From: Deinococcus sp. YIM 134068
Lineage (GTDB): Bacteria; Deinococcota; Deinococci; Deinococcales; Deinococcaceae
Assembly: GCF_036543075.1 (NCBI RefSeq)
Contig: NZ_JAZHPF010000011.1
Coordinates: forward strand, 54,951 to 118,950
Direction of reading: 5' to 3'
Length of the DNA stretch: 64,000 bases
The notes under the pieces are model-generated. The model saw only the letters and a program-made list of their open reading frames with translations, had not been told where the DNA came from and searched no databases. Both the position numbers and the translations under genes were made by a program. Below are positions 30,368 through 42,359 of the stretch, piece by piece (the first letter of the stretch is position 1; each line of letters starts with the position of its first letter).

Positions 30368-30385
30368 TTTGGAAACGTTACCAAA
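30368..30385 (-). promoter_or_regulatory. LacI/MalR-type operator upstream of glgX
   Basis: On the minus strand TTTGGTAACGTTTCCAAA, an 18-bp palindrome with a single mismatched pair and the central CG typical of LacI-family operators. It suggests sugar-responsive control (maltose or glucose) of glgX and perhaps of the downstream treZ and treY genes. Confidence 0.65.
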
Positions 30386-30625
30386 CTCTTCTCACATGGC
30401 GGGCGAGGTGTGTCACACAAACCTTACAACCTCGCCCCGCACCCCTAGATAGCCCCCCCTCCTAAGTCAAGGAGGGGTCAAGGAAGGGGTGGGGGGAGTG
30501 ATGAGGGATGAGGCGAGATTGGGCGGTTGGGTCGCTTGAGACGCCCCGCCCGCTCACCCCTCCCAACCTCTCCCTCAAGACGCTTGATGTGAATGAGGAA
30601 ATAAGCGTACCGGATGTGCTTTTTG

Positions 30626-30694
30626 CTCCCTCTCCCCCTGCGGGAGAGGGCTGGGGAGAGGGGTGACGAGCACCGCTCGTCCTCCTGCCCGACG
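30626..30694 (+). repeat. Family A hairpin repeat (long form)
   Basis: CTCTCCCCCTGCGGGAGAGG plus the second palindrome GACGAGCACCGCTCGTC. Nearly identical to 6107-6170. Confidence 0.85.
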
Positions 30695-30802
30695 ACGGGA
30701 AGGCTTCCATTGGCCCATCCATCACCCAAATCGGGCGTTCAAAAACGAGGAGCAGAAGAAGCAGGCTCCCCGTCTTCTCCCCAACCTCGCCCTACATCCC
30801 CG

Positions 30803-31519
30803 TCAGAACCCCAGTTGCGCCCGTGGGCGGCTGAGTTGCGCGAGGCGCTCGGGCGTCCACAGCTCGTAGGTGTACATGGGGTACTGGCGTTTGAAGCGGC
30901 CCACCCGGTCCCAGACCTCGCGCGACTCGTAGGGCACGACGAGGAGGAGGCGAATCACGGAGTCCTCGGCGTCGTAGATGTAGAAGTCGAAGTGGAAGGC
31001 CTGCTCGTTGCCCTTGTCGGTGAAGAGGGGAAAGGAGAAGGGCCGGTAGCGCCACGCCTTGCGCCGCTCGGTGAGGATGTGCGCCGCCACCCGCTTGAGA
31101 TTGCTGTCGGGAAAGGTGAGCCGCTCGCCGTCGCGGTCGCGGAACACGGTCTCGGACGGCGGGGCGTCCAGTTGGACCCGCTTGAGTTCCGGGAGGGGCT
31201 TTTTCGCCACTTTGGGGGGCGACTTGCGGCCCGTGGCGGGATTGAAGCCGCCCTCGCCGCCGCCCGGTCCCGCCGTGCGCCCGCCTCCACTGCGCCGCGC
31301 CGGGTTGGTGCCGCCGCGTTGATTCGCGTTCCCGGTCCCGCTGCGGCCTGCGCCCCCACGCGGGGCGGCGGGACGGGTCTCACCCTTCGCCCCCTCCCCC
31401 TCGGCACGCGGCGTGCGGTCGCGCACGGGGGCGGAGGTGTCCCGCGTCGCCCCGCCCCGCCCCTGCGCGGTGTTGCGCTTCGGCGCGCGGCCTCTTGATC
31501 CCTTCTTGGGTCCGGTCAT
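30803..31519 (-). CDS. Basic protein with disordered Arg/Gly-rich N-terminus and a nuclease-like C-terminal domain (inactive?)
   Basis: 238 residues. The first 100 are low-complexity and basic ([31 protein letters not shown]). The C-terminal domain (about 125-238) reads [36 protein letters not shown] and [18 protein letters not shown]. The order of a helix with Glu, a PF-strand, a DFYI strand, a hydrophobic strand and a helix ending QYP...LWTPE resembles PD-(D/E)xK endonuclease-like folds. The ExK position is VVPY, so catalysis would be lost. This is inference from pattern only; I know no named family for it. Nucleic-acid binding through the basic tail is plausible. Confidence 0.6.
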   Translation of the reverse strand: MTGPKKGSRGRAPKRNTAQGRGGATRDTSAPVRDRTPRAEGEGAKGETRPAAPRGGAGRSGTGNANQRGGTNPARRSGGGRTAGPGGGEGGFNPATGRKSPPKVAKKPLPELKRVQLDAPPSETVFRDRDGERLTFPDSNLKRVAAHILTERRKAWRYRPFSFPLFTDKGNEQAFHFDFYIYDAEDSVIRLLLVVPYESREVWDRVGRFKRQYPMYTYELWTPERLAQLSRPRAQLGF

Positions 31520-31534
31520 GGGGGTAGTGTAGCG

Positions 31535-31562
31535 GCCAGCTTCCAGCCGCCAGCGGCCAGAA
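31535..31562. repeat. Family B repeat
   Basis: GCGGCCAGCTTCCAGCCGCC units. A second, inverted copy at 31605-31632 (GCTGGAAGCTGGCCGCTGG) flanks the terminator of the substrate-binding protein gene. Confidence 0.75.
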
Positions 31563-31566
31563 AGAC

Positions 31567-31589
31567 AAAAACCCCAGCTTTCGCCGGGG
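31567..31589 (-). terminator. Rho-independent terminator of the substrate-binding protein gene
   Basis: On the minus strand CCCCGGC-GAAA-GCTGGGG followed by TTTTTG: a 7-bp stem (one G-T pair), a GAAA tetraloop and a T-run. It lies about 40 bp after the stop codon at 31631. Confidence 0.85.
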
Positions 31590-31630
31590 CCTGTGGTGTT
31601 CTGGTTGCTGGAAGCTGGCCGCTGGAAGCT

Positions 31631-32605
<975 letters not shown>

Positions 32606-32612
32606 CCCGAAT

Positions 32613-32618
32613 ACAATA
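32613..32618 (-). promoter_or_regulatory. -10 box TATTGT, leaderless start of the substrate-binding protein
   Basis: On the minus strand TATTGT ends seven bases before the ATG at 32605. A TTTACA lies further upstream at a rather long spacing. Confidence 0.45.
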
Positions 32619-32666
32619 GCAGATAAAGTGAGTCATTTTGTAAACTAGTCTGACCGATGTTTTTGC

Positions 32667-32708
32667 TGGTGGCTGGAAGCTGGCGGCTGGCCGCTGGCCG
32701 CTGGCCGC
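32667..32708. repeat. Family B repeat
   Basis: GGTGGCTGGAAGCTGGCGGC and (GGCCGCT)n-like units in the divergent region between the substrate-binding protein and the eRF1-like gene. Confidence 0.75.
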
Positions 32709-32813
32709 CCCAACTCGCAACCCCGCCTCTCCGAATCGTGAACCGGGCTTCAGCGAAACGGGAAAGTCCGCACGCCCTCACCTTTCAAGAATGGCCGCAA
32801 AGGGAGGGAACAC

Positions 32814-33980
32814 ATGATTTCCAGAGCCGCCATCCGGCGCATTCAGGAGCTGCCCGACAATGCGATGGTCCTCATGGCCGTCGTCAACGACAACCCCGCG
32901 CTGGTGGACAACGAGGGCGGGGCGCTGCAAACCCGCGCGAAGGTCGCCATGCAGGAGGCGGGCGTGCCCCCCACGGTCATGGCGCAGGTCCTCGACGACC
33001 TCGGCCACGTGCGCGACCACAGCGGCAAGAGTTCGCTGTACGTGGTGGGCAGCGACGGCAGCTCCTTCGAGCGCCACGACATCAACGCCGACCTGCCCGA
33101 ACGCTTCCACTACGGGCGGCCCCTCAAGTCCATGCTGGCGGGCATCCTCGACCTGCTGCCCACCGTGGCTGTCCTCGCGGTGGACCGGGAGTGGGCGCGG
33201 CTCTTCCTGCTGCGCCAGGGCGAGCTGATCGAGATTCGGCGTCAGGAGAACGTGCGGCTGGACGACGGCGAACGCTGGGACACGGTGGTGTCGGGCACCC
33301 GCCATGTGCCGGGCGCGCAGGGGACGGGCGGCCAGGGCAGCGGCCCGCGCAGCGACAGCGGCACCGACCTCTTCGAGAACCGCGAGTCGGCGGCGCAGCA
33401 ACGCTTCTACAACGGCATCGTGGCCGAACTCAGCGAGATGATGACGCGGCGGGACATCGAGTCGCTTATCCTCGTGGGGCCGGTGCAGCGGCTCGCGGAG
33501 TTCAAGGCGGAGATTCCCGACAAGGCCCGCTTCGAGGTCATCGGCGAGACGAATGTGACGGGCGGGGCGGGCTGGGTCAACCCGGCGGACATCCTCGAAA
33601 AGATTCAGCCCATGCTCGAAGAGCACCGCCTGAGGACCGAGGACGCCCTGCTCGGCGAGATTCAGGAGAGCGGCGTCATGGAGACCGAGCGCGTGCTGGA
33701 GATGCTTCAGGAGGCCCGCCTCTACCGCCTCGTCATCCCCGAGGACGGCTCGCAGATGCACCTGTACCGCAGCCACAACCGCGAGGTCCCGTACTTCACG
33801 AGCAAGAAGGACGTGACCGAGAGTCCCCTCGACGGCAGCCTGATGGAGCGCGTGACGCTGGAGGAAGTGCTGGACGACTTTATCGACCTCTACGGGGTGG
33901 AGGTGAAGCGCGTCCACGGCGACCACGCCATGCGGCTGGTGAAGGAATACGGCGGGCTGGCGGGGCTGCCCAGGTACTGA
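32814..33980 (+). CDS. Bacterial eRF1-like (baeRF/VLRF1-type) protein with GGQ motif
   Basis: 388 residues from the ATG at 32814, preceded by AGGGAGG at good spacing. Domain order is an N-terminal region (1-110), then an RNase-H-like peptidyl-hydrolase domain with TVAVLAVDREWARLFLLRQGELIEI (about 117-141), and a C-terminal L7Ae/pelota-like region (LEEHRLRTEDALLGEIQESG onward). A loop in the middle domain contains GTGGQGSG, with GGQ at residues 172-174, the position of the catalytic GGQ in eRF1. Relatives include VLRF1/Vms1, which release nascent chains from stalled ribosomal complexes. Likely role: ribosome rescue or peptidyl-tRNA hydrolysis. The family is confident; the activity is inferred. 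Confidence 0.75.
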   Translation: MISRAAIRRIQELPDNAMVLMAVVNDNPALVDNEGGALQTRAKVAMQEAGVPPTVMAQVLDDLGHVRDHSGKSSLYVVGSDGSSFERHDINADLPERFHYGRPLKSMLAGILDLLPTVAVLAVDREWARLFLLRQGELIEIRRQENVRLDDGERWDTVVSGTRHVPGAQGTGGQGSGPRSDSGTDLFENRESAAQQRFYNGIVAELSEMMTRRDIESLILVGPVQRLAEFKAEIPDKARFEVIGETNVTGGAGWVNPADILEKIQPMLEEHRLRTEDALLGEIQESGVMETERVLEMLQEARLYRLVIPEDGSQMHLYRSHNREVPYFTSKKDVTESPLDGSLMERVTLEEVLDDFIDLYGVEVKRVHGDHAMRLVKEYGGLAGLPRY

Positions 33981-34006
33981 GGAGTCCTCACAACAGGAGA
34001 GAAGAG

Positions 34007-34050
34007 AACGATGCGGCGTCCCGCTCAAGTGGAAGCGGGGCGCTATCGTT
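34007..34050 (+). terminator. Stem-loop after the eRF1-like gene
   Basis: AACGAT...ATCGTT outer arms enclose GCGTCCCGCT and AAGCGGGGCGC inner arms around a CAAGTGG loop. It starts 26 bp after the stop codon and is followed by only a short T-rich stretch (GTTGCC). Confidence 0.7.
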
Positions 34051-34271
34051 GTTGCCCTCCCCCAGACACGCGGCAGGGGTGTGCCCGCCGACATCGCAGA
34101 GAGTCTTCCCGAAGTGCCCCAGATGAGCGGGTGCGGAACACGCTGCCGCCGGTCATCCCCCGGTCATGAGGCGGTCACTGGGTCGGGCCTAGCGTGGGCA
34201 CACGGCGGACGGGACGAAGGAGGACTGACCCGGCCCGCTCACCCCGCCCCGGTGGGGGAAGGAGCTGAGAG

Positions 34272-34712
34272 ATGGGCACACAGAGAGGGTGGAGGCGGCT
34301 CGTCCTGCTGGCGTCGGCGGCCTTGCTGGTGGGTGGCTCGGTGGGGGCGGACACGGTGCCGTCGGGGATGTACGGTGAGTATGCGTCGCAACGGAACCAG
34401 ACCCAGGGGTACGGCTACCGCGAAATCTTCGAGCCGGACGTGTACCGCATGGACGACGGTGACACGGAAACCGAGGAGGTCGGCCTGACGGGCGGCGAGT
34501 ACCGCTTCAAGGCGATCTGTGACGACGACTGCGACGACATCGACCTGGAGGTGCTGGACTCCGACGGCAACGTGATCGCCTCGGACTACGGCCTGGACAG
34601 CCTGCCCATCGTGTCCTTCCGGGCCACGCGGGGTGACTACACCGTGCGGCTGAGCATGGAGTCTTGCGACTGGGAACCCTGTCAGGCCGTTCTGATGTAC
34701 ATGAAGAAGTAG
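34272..34712 (+). CDS. Secreted hypothetical protein, possible PPC-like beta domain
   Basis: 146 residues. A signal peptide of 25-26 residues (RRLVLLASAALLVGGSVGA) precedes an acidic mature part. YRFKAICDDDCDDIDLEVLDSDGNVIASD, a hydrophobic VSFRA strand and GDYTVRLSMESC resemble the jelly-roll of bacterial pre-peptidase C-terminal (PPC) domains. There are four Cys residues in two pairs (CDDDC and CDWEPC), which could form disulfides. The ribosome-binding site GGAG lies near 34259. Unlinked to its neighbours as far as the sequence shows. Confidence 0.65.
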   Translation: MGTQRGWRRLVLLASAALLVGGSVGADTVPSGMYGEYASQRNQTQGYGYREIFEPDVYRMDDGDTETEEVGLTGGEYRFKAICDDDCDDIDLEVLDSDGNVIASDYGLDSLPIVSFRATRGDYTVRLSMESCDWEPCQAVLMYMKK

Positions 34713-34792
34713 TGGTCGTCCGGGCGGACCCCTGAGCCGATGGGGTTCGCCCATTCGTCGTTTCCCCTCCATCTGTCCCCCCAACCCCCGCG

Positions 34793-34798
34793 TACAAT
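34793..34798 (+). promoter_or_regulatory. -10 box TACAAT, leaderless GTG start of mfd
   Basis: TACAAT, six C residues, then GTG at 34805, with no Shine-Dalgarno sequence. Confidence 0.6.
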
Positions 34799-34804
34799 CC
34801 CCCC

Positions 34805-37930
<3,126 letters not shown>

Positions 37931-37935
37931 GGGAG

Positions 37936-38049
37936 ATGATGTTGAATAATAAGTTGCATGACGAGATGCTAAGCTTGGTGAAATTTCTAGAGTTCGAGGG
38001 CCTAAAGAGAGTGTTTTTAAGCATAACGCTAATAGATTCCCAAGTATAA
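37936..38049 (+). CDS. Very small ORF in the AT-rich island (37 aa), uncertain
   Basis: ATGATG follows AAGGGAG at a workable distance, five bases after the mfd stop. The predicted peptide is [20 protein letters not shown] followed by [17 protein letters not shown]. It is amphipathic-helix-like and has no recognisable family. It could be a real small gene translated from mfd readthrough or the 5' end of a broken gene. The composition differs strongly from mfd. Confidence 0.3.
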   Translation: MMLNNKLHDEMLSLVKFLEFEGLKRVFLSITLIDSQV

Positions 38050-38360
38050 GAGGTAGTTCGTTTAATTTATTGTTTCTACGGCTGCCTATAGCTGTAGCTG
38101 TGTTAGCGATTTTAGCCCTCTTAACACGATCAAGGGAGAATAGCTGTTGCGGCTCTAACTTTTATTTTAGTCCACCTAATTATATTTTATCTAATATCGT
38201 TAATCTTTATAGGCGCTTCCCCCCATAAATATATTTAATGCAACAAAACTTAGCTTGTTCGACAGCAGGATGCAAGAATATTATAACGTAGCGTCTATTA
38301 ATACGTGGGATTGGGCTAAGTAATATAAAAAAGTCCGAGGTTAAGCAATGGTACAAAGAG

Positions 38361-38702
38361 GTGAAGGCGTATTATAAAAGCCTTTCAGATTTCCTGAAAT
38401 CTCTATTTGCTCCGCTTGCTTTACTATCTATATACACCGTTCATAAAATCATATCAGATGGGCTGGGAATCGACATACTCAATATGTATTATTGGAAAAA
38501 TAATTTTTTCAGAAAATGCTATAGATTTAATTGGTTTCTCTTTACTGTTCTTGGTATCATCACCATTACTATTATGGCACAGTTCAGATTGGTGCAGTAT
38601 ATATTAAGGTTAGCGGTAATAGAAAGTATAGATGCCGTCATTGATAGAGAAAAACTAATTGAGCTACCTCTAGGTGCGAGGTTGAGGCTAGACGATATAT
38701 GA
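38361..38702 (+). CDS. Hypothetical membrane protein in the AT-rich island, possibly a fragment
   Basis: 113 residues from a GTG at 38361. The frame is open further upstream to 38292 without an ATG. There are two hydrophobic segments (SLFAPLALLSIYTVHKII and WFLFTVLGIITITIMAQF), then a charged tail (DREKLIELPLGARLRLDDI). Lys/Asn/Tyr/Ile-rich codon use is unlike the rest of the window. No family is recognised. The lack of a convincing start suggests a 5'-truncated remnant. Confidence 0.4.
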   Translation: MKAYYKSLSDFLKSLFAPLALLSIYTVHKIISDGLGIDILNMYYWKNNFFRKCYRFNWFLFTVLGIITITIMAQFRLVQYILRLAVIESIDAVIDREKLIELPLGARLRLDDI

Positions 38703-38813
38703 ATCATCTATAACTAATATTGAGTGTATTTCTGTCTAGAGCTTCGATCTAAGAATTATGCAGTTCAAGATTTAGTCTGCCCCAGTCACATTTAATAGTG
38801 CGATACTCACCCT

Positions 38814-39056
38814 ATGATCCAATTGACCGTGGACGTGCAACTGGATGAGCGCGGGCAACCCATCTTCCGCCTGACCGAGGCTCAGGCGGCGGCACTGGGA
38901 TTGCGGGTGACGGCAGTGCGGCAGGCCCGGTGGGAAGTTGCCGACGAACGCCGGGTCGTCCCTTCCAGCCCCTTCCGCAAGTATCTGGGCGTGGCTCCAC
39001 CGCTGGAGGAGGGCAGCGCGGCTTTTCACCGGGACCTGCGCGGCCACGACGAATAA
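38814..39056 (+). CDS. Antitoxin of a VapBC-like pair
   Basis: 80 residues, encoded directly before a PIN-domain toxin with a one-base overlap (TAATG). The N-terminal part (MIQLTVDVQLDERGQPIFRL) could be a beta-strand DNA-binding arm. The C-terminal half (VVPSSPFRKYLGVAPPLEEG) resembles a toxin-wrapping tail. I do not recognise a named antitoxin family, so the call rests on gene order and size. Composition is again GC-rich. Confidence 0.65.
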   Translation: MIQLTVDVQLDERGQPIFRLTEAQAAALGLRVTAVRQARWEVADERRVVPSSPFRKYLGVAPPLEEGSAAFHRDLRGHDE

Positions 39057-39475
39057 TGCTGGCACTGGACAGCAACGTCGTCAGTGCCATCTTTCGTGCC
39101 GAAGACAGCGCCGAGGCGATCCTGGCCCTCCTGGAGGTGCGGACGGGCGAGGAGATCGTGATGCACGGCGCGGCCTTCTGCGAGTTTCTGGCCGGTCCCG
39201 GCATTCGGGAAGAAGACGCGCTCGACTTCCTGCGTGATACGGGCGTGCGGGTGGAGTGGCAGACGGGCGAAGTGCTTTGGTTAAGAGCCGCGCGGACCTT
39301 CAAGGAATACGCCGCGCGCAGGCGCAGAAGTGGCGGAGAGAGGCCCCGACGGATTCTTGCGGACTTCCTGATCGGTGCCCATGCGGAGAGCCTGGGAGCC
39401 ACCCTCGTCACCCTTGATCCACAGCACTTCCGCCAGAACTTCGCGGGCTTGGCCGTCGTCAATCCCGTCGAGTAG
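39056..39475 (+). CDS. PIN-domain (VapC-like) ribonuclease toxin
   Basis: 139 residues from the ATG at 39056. PIN motifs: D5 in MLALDSNVVSAIF, Glu in HGAAFCEFLAG, and C-terminal acidic residues in ILADFLIGAHAESLGATLVTLD, followed by HFRQNFAGL, which is common in VapC proteins. Such toxins cut tRNA or rRNA when the antitoxin is lost. The pair lies immediately right of the AT-rich island, which fits arrival with a mobile segment. Confidence 0.85.
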   Translation: MLALDSNVVSAIFRAEDSAEAILALLEVRTGEEIVMHGAAFCEFLAGPGIREEDALDFLRDTGVRVEWQTGEVLWLRAARTFKEYAARRRRSGGERPRRILADFLIGAHAESLGATLVTLDPQHFRQNFAGLAVVNPVE

Positions 39476-39679
39476 GCCCCGCGCCGCGCGGGCAGGCGGC
39501 CCCTGACCCCACGCTCTGCATCCCTGTTGCCATCGCCGAAGTCGCCTCCAGGCTGACCTCCGAGCTTTGAAGGAAAGTTCGAGCGGGAGAGTTCAACATC
39601 CTCTCTGTTTCCCCGTGGTCACGTCCCGGTCATCCCCCTCCCCCTACCCTCACCCCATGAAGGCGAAAGGGGGTGCCCG

Positions 39680-39880
39680 TTGATCGTCGTGCAGGTGTTC
39701 GGGCCGGGCGGGCTGATCGGCGTGTACGGCTTCCAGAGCGTGCCCCACGTCCACGAGGAGATCGAAATTATCCGCGCGGGCGTCTTCCGGGTGACGCGCG
39801 TGACCCACTTCGCGGGCGACCCGATGGACGGCCATCCCGCCGCCATGACCCGCATCTACGTGACGCCGCAAGGAGGTTGA
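39680..39880 (+). CDS. Small conserved-looking hypothetical protein
   Basis: 66 residues from a TTG at 39680 (AAAGGGGG upstream fits a ribosome-binding site). The sequence is MIVVQVFGPGGLIGVYGFQS, then PHVHEEIEIIRAGVFRVTRVTHF and a short tail, consistent with a compact beta-alpha-beta domain of about 60 residues. No family is recognised. It stands alone ahead of the regulator gene. Confidence 0.45.
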   Translation: MIVVQVFGPGGLIGVYGFQSVPHVHEEIEIIRAGVFRVTRVTHFAGDPMDGHPAAMTRIYVTPQGG

Positions 39881-39928
39881 ACCCGGTCTAGCCAACCCGT
39901 CACTTGACGCGGACAGTGTGAAAAGCCC

Positions 39929-39934
39929 TACACT
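39929..39934 (+). promoter_or_regulatory. -10 box TACACT of the wHTH-AAA-TPR regulator (leaderless)
   Basis: TACACT with five bases to the ATG at 39940. A TTGACG lies at 39904-39909, a 19-bp spacing. Confidence 0.5.
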
Positions 39935-39939
39935 ATCTC

Positions 39940-42327
39940 ATGAAACTCAGGACGCTGGGCGGCCTCTCGGTGGAGGGGGCCGCGTACCGGCGTGAAAAGC
40001 CTCTACTGCTGCTGGCCTACCTGTGCCTGGAGGGCGCGCAACCCCGGCGGCGGCTGGCCTCGCTGTTCTGGCCTGAGGCAGCGAACCCGATGAACTCGCT
40101 CGCCCAGCACCTGATCCGGCTGCGGCCCCTGGGGGACGCGGTGCGCGAGGACGGCGGGCGAGTGGACGGAACACTCGTGTGTGACGCCTGCCTCCTGCGC
40201 GAACACGGGCGGGCCGGGCGGCACCGCGAGGCGCTGGAGGGGTACGGCGGGGCGTTTCTGGAGGGGGTGGGGGTGGACCTCGGCCCCGACCTGGAGGAGT
40301 GGCTGTTCGATACCCGCGAGGCGCTGGGGCGCGAGGCCCGCGCGGCGGCGCTGGCCCTGGCCGAGCGGCGGCTGGCCCTCGGGGACGCGGTGGGGGCGGC
40401 GGCGGGGGCGGAGGCGGCCTACGCGGTGGCGGGCGCTCCCCCACCCGACCCGGCGGAACTGCCGCGCCTGTACCGCCTCCTCGTGGCGGGGGCGCATCCC
40501 CTCGCCGTCACCGTGCGGCGGGAGGCGGACGAGCTGGGTGTGGCGCTGGAGCCGCCGCCCACACTCGCCGCGCCGCCCCTGCTCGGTCGGGGGGCCGAAC
40601 ACGCCGCCCTGGGCCGTCTCGCGCCCGGTGAGGTCGCCTGGGTGAGCGGGCCGCCGGGCATAGGCAAGAGCGCGCTGCTCGCCGCACTGGCCGCCGGAGG
40701 TGGGTGGCGGGTGCTGCCGGGTCGCGGGGGGCTGCCGCTCGCCACGCTGGAAGCCCTCGCCCCGCGCCTGTCGGGGACGGCGGACGCCCTCGCCGCGCTC
40801 GCCGACCCCCGGTTGCGCGTCGCCGTGGATGGCTGGGAGGACGCCGACGACGCCACCCGCCACGTCCTGACGCTCGCCGCGCGGCAGCGGCCCGGCGCGA
40901 CCCTCCTCGTCGCGGCGCGCGACCCGCCCGCGCTGCCCGCCGACCTGCACCTCGCCCTCGACCCCCTCACCGCCGCCGACCTCGCCGGGCATCCTGGGGC
41001 GCTGGAGGTGACGGGCGGGCACCCGGCCCACGTCGCCGCCTTCCTGCGTGGCGTGCCGCCCGACCGCACCCTCGCCGACCACCTGGGGACCCTGCCCGCG
41101 CCCGCCCGCGAGCTGTACCTGACGCTCGCGCTGCAACCCGTCCCCGACCTCGCCGCGACCCGCGCCGCGCTGGGGCTGGGGGCCGCCGAGCTGACCCGCG
41201 CGCTCGACCGCCTGACCCGCGAGGGCCTGTGCGCCCCGACGGGGGAGGTCCGCACGCCCGGCCCGGCGCGGGACCTGCTGGCGGCGCACCCCACCCCCAC
41301 GGCGCTGCGTCACCTGCATCTCGCCCGCGCGCACCCCACCGGCACGGGCTGGGGCCACTGGCTCGCGGCCCGCCCGCTGTGGGAGGAGGGCGACCACGCC
41401 GCCGCCGCCCACGCCGCGCACGTCCACGCGGGGGAGGAGTTGCGGCGCGGCTACCCGGCGCAGGCCGCCGCGACGCTGGAGGTGTCCCCGCAGACGGGGG
41501 AGGTACGGCTCTTCTGGGCACGCATCGCCCTTCAGAACGGAGATACGCCACGGGCGGAACACCTCCTGCGCGCGCTCCCGGAGACGCCGCTGGTCCGCGC
41601 CTGTCTGGCCCTGACCGCCTTCAAACTCGGACAGTTCCGCCGGGCGATGGCGTTGGCCCAGGACGTTGCGATGGACGGCAGTACCGCCGCCGCCTACGCG
41701 ACGCTCGTGCTCGGTCACGTGGCCCTGCGGGAGAACGCCCGGACGGAGGCGCGGCGGTTCTACTACCAGGCGGCGCACCTGTACCGCCTGAGCGGTGAGG
41801 CGGAGGCTGCCCTGCAGGCGGAGAACCTGACGGCCACCCTGGCCGCGCAGGATGGACAGCCTCCCGACGAGGCGTTCGGGGGACTGTGGGAGCACAGCAA
41901 CTCCGCCCCCGTTCAGCGGGCCTCGCTCCTCAACAACTACGCCGACAGTCTCGCCACCTACCGCCCGGACGATCTGGAGGCCCGCAGGCGGGTGGACGCC
42001 GCCTATCAGGAGGCCGCCGACCTCTACATGGTGCTCGGAAACCGGGAGGGACAGGCCCATGTCCTCAACGCCCGAGGAGTCACCCTGTACGAGCGCGGGG
42101 AGCGGGAGCAGGCGCGCGCCCTCTACCTTCAGGCCCTGACCCTCCTGCAAGGAAGCGGCAACCTGCGCCTCCTGGGCCTGGTCATGAGCAACCTCAGCGA
42201 GGTTGAGGGCGACCTGAACCGCTTCGAGCACACCCTCGACCTGCTGGGCCGGGCGGGCCACACCCAGCTCGTGCAAACGATCCGGCTTAACGCCTCCGAC
42301 TTCATCTCAGCCGCCCGGAAGTCCTAG
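39940..42327 (+). CDS. BTAD/SARP-type regulator: winged helix, AAA/NB-ATPase and TPR domains
   Basis: 795 residues. The N-terminal winged helix (LRTLGGLSVEGAAYRREKPLLLLAYLCLEGAQPRRRLASLFWPE) is that of OmpR-like BTAD activators, followed by the BTA helical domain (to about 205). An ATPase domain follows with Walker A GPPGIGKSALLAAL (about 235-248) and a DGWEDADDA stretch in the Walker B region. The last 280 residues are TPR-like helical repeats (AQVAMDGSTAAAYATLVLGHV, EGQAHVLNARGVTLYERGE). The gene is followed after 32 bp by a secreted subtilase, likely its target or effector partner. Confidence 0.85.
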   Translation: MKLRTLGGLSVEGAAYRREKPLLLLAYLCLEGAQPRRRLASLFWPEAANPMNSLAQHLIRLRPLGDAVREDGGRVDGTLVCDACLLREHGRAGRHREALEGYGGAFLEGVGVDLGPDLEEWLFDTREALGREARAAALALAERRLALGDAVGAAAGAEAAYAVAGAPPPDPAELPRLYRLLVAGAHPLAVTVRREADELGVALEPPPTLAAPPLLGRGAEHAALGRLAPGEVAWVSGPPGIGKSALLAALAAGGGWRVLPGRGGLPLATLEALAPRLSGTADALAALADPRLRVAVDGWEDADDATRHVLTLAARQRPGATLLVAARDPPALPADLHLALDPLTAADLAGHPGALEVTGGHPAHVAAFLRGVPPDRTLADHLGTLPAPARELYLTLALQPVPDLAATRAALGLGAAELTRALDRLTREGLCAPTGEVRTPGPARDLLAAHPTPTALRHLHLARAHPTGTGWGHWLAARPLWEEGDHAAAAHAAHVHAGEELRRGYPAQAAATLEVSPQTGEVRLFWARIALQNGDTPRAEHLLRALPETPLVRACLALTAFKLGQFRRAMALAQDVAMDGSTAAAYATLVLGHVALRENARTEARRFYYQAAHLYRLSGEAEAALQAENLTATLAAQDGQPPDEAFGGLWEHSNSAPVQRASLLNNYADSLATYRPDDLEARRRVDAAYQEAADLYMVLGNREGQAHVLNARGVTLYERGEREQARALYLQALTLLQGSGNLRLLGLVMSNLSEVEGDLNRFEHTLDLLGRAGHTQLVQTIRLNASDFISAARKS

Positions 42328-42359
42328 CCACCCCTCATGCCCCGCTTCGGAGGAGAAGG

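Larger units (their letters stand above)
30280..30802. other. 523-bp intergenic region with operator and repeats
   Basis: Contains the glgX operator (30368-30385), a CCCCTCC/GGAGGGG hairpin (about 30457-30478), a truncated reverse family A copy (about 30537-30579), a short block ACGCTTGATGTGAAT (30580-30594) shared with the right edge of the window, and a full family A copy. No gene was found. Confidence 0.65.
37931..38770. other. AT-rich island (about 840 bp) with decayed coding sequence
   Basis: Composition drops abruptly right after the mfd stop codon and recovers near 38800. Only short reading frames are present: a 37-codon one touching mfd and a 113-codon membrane-protein-like one. Between them (about 38060-38290) a frame with the hydrophobic stretch [16 protein letters not shown] has no good start and stops early, as a decayed gene would. 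Most likely horizontally acquired. Confidence 0.7.
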
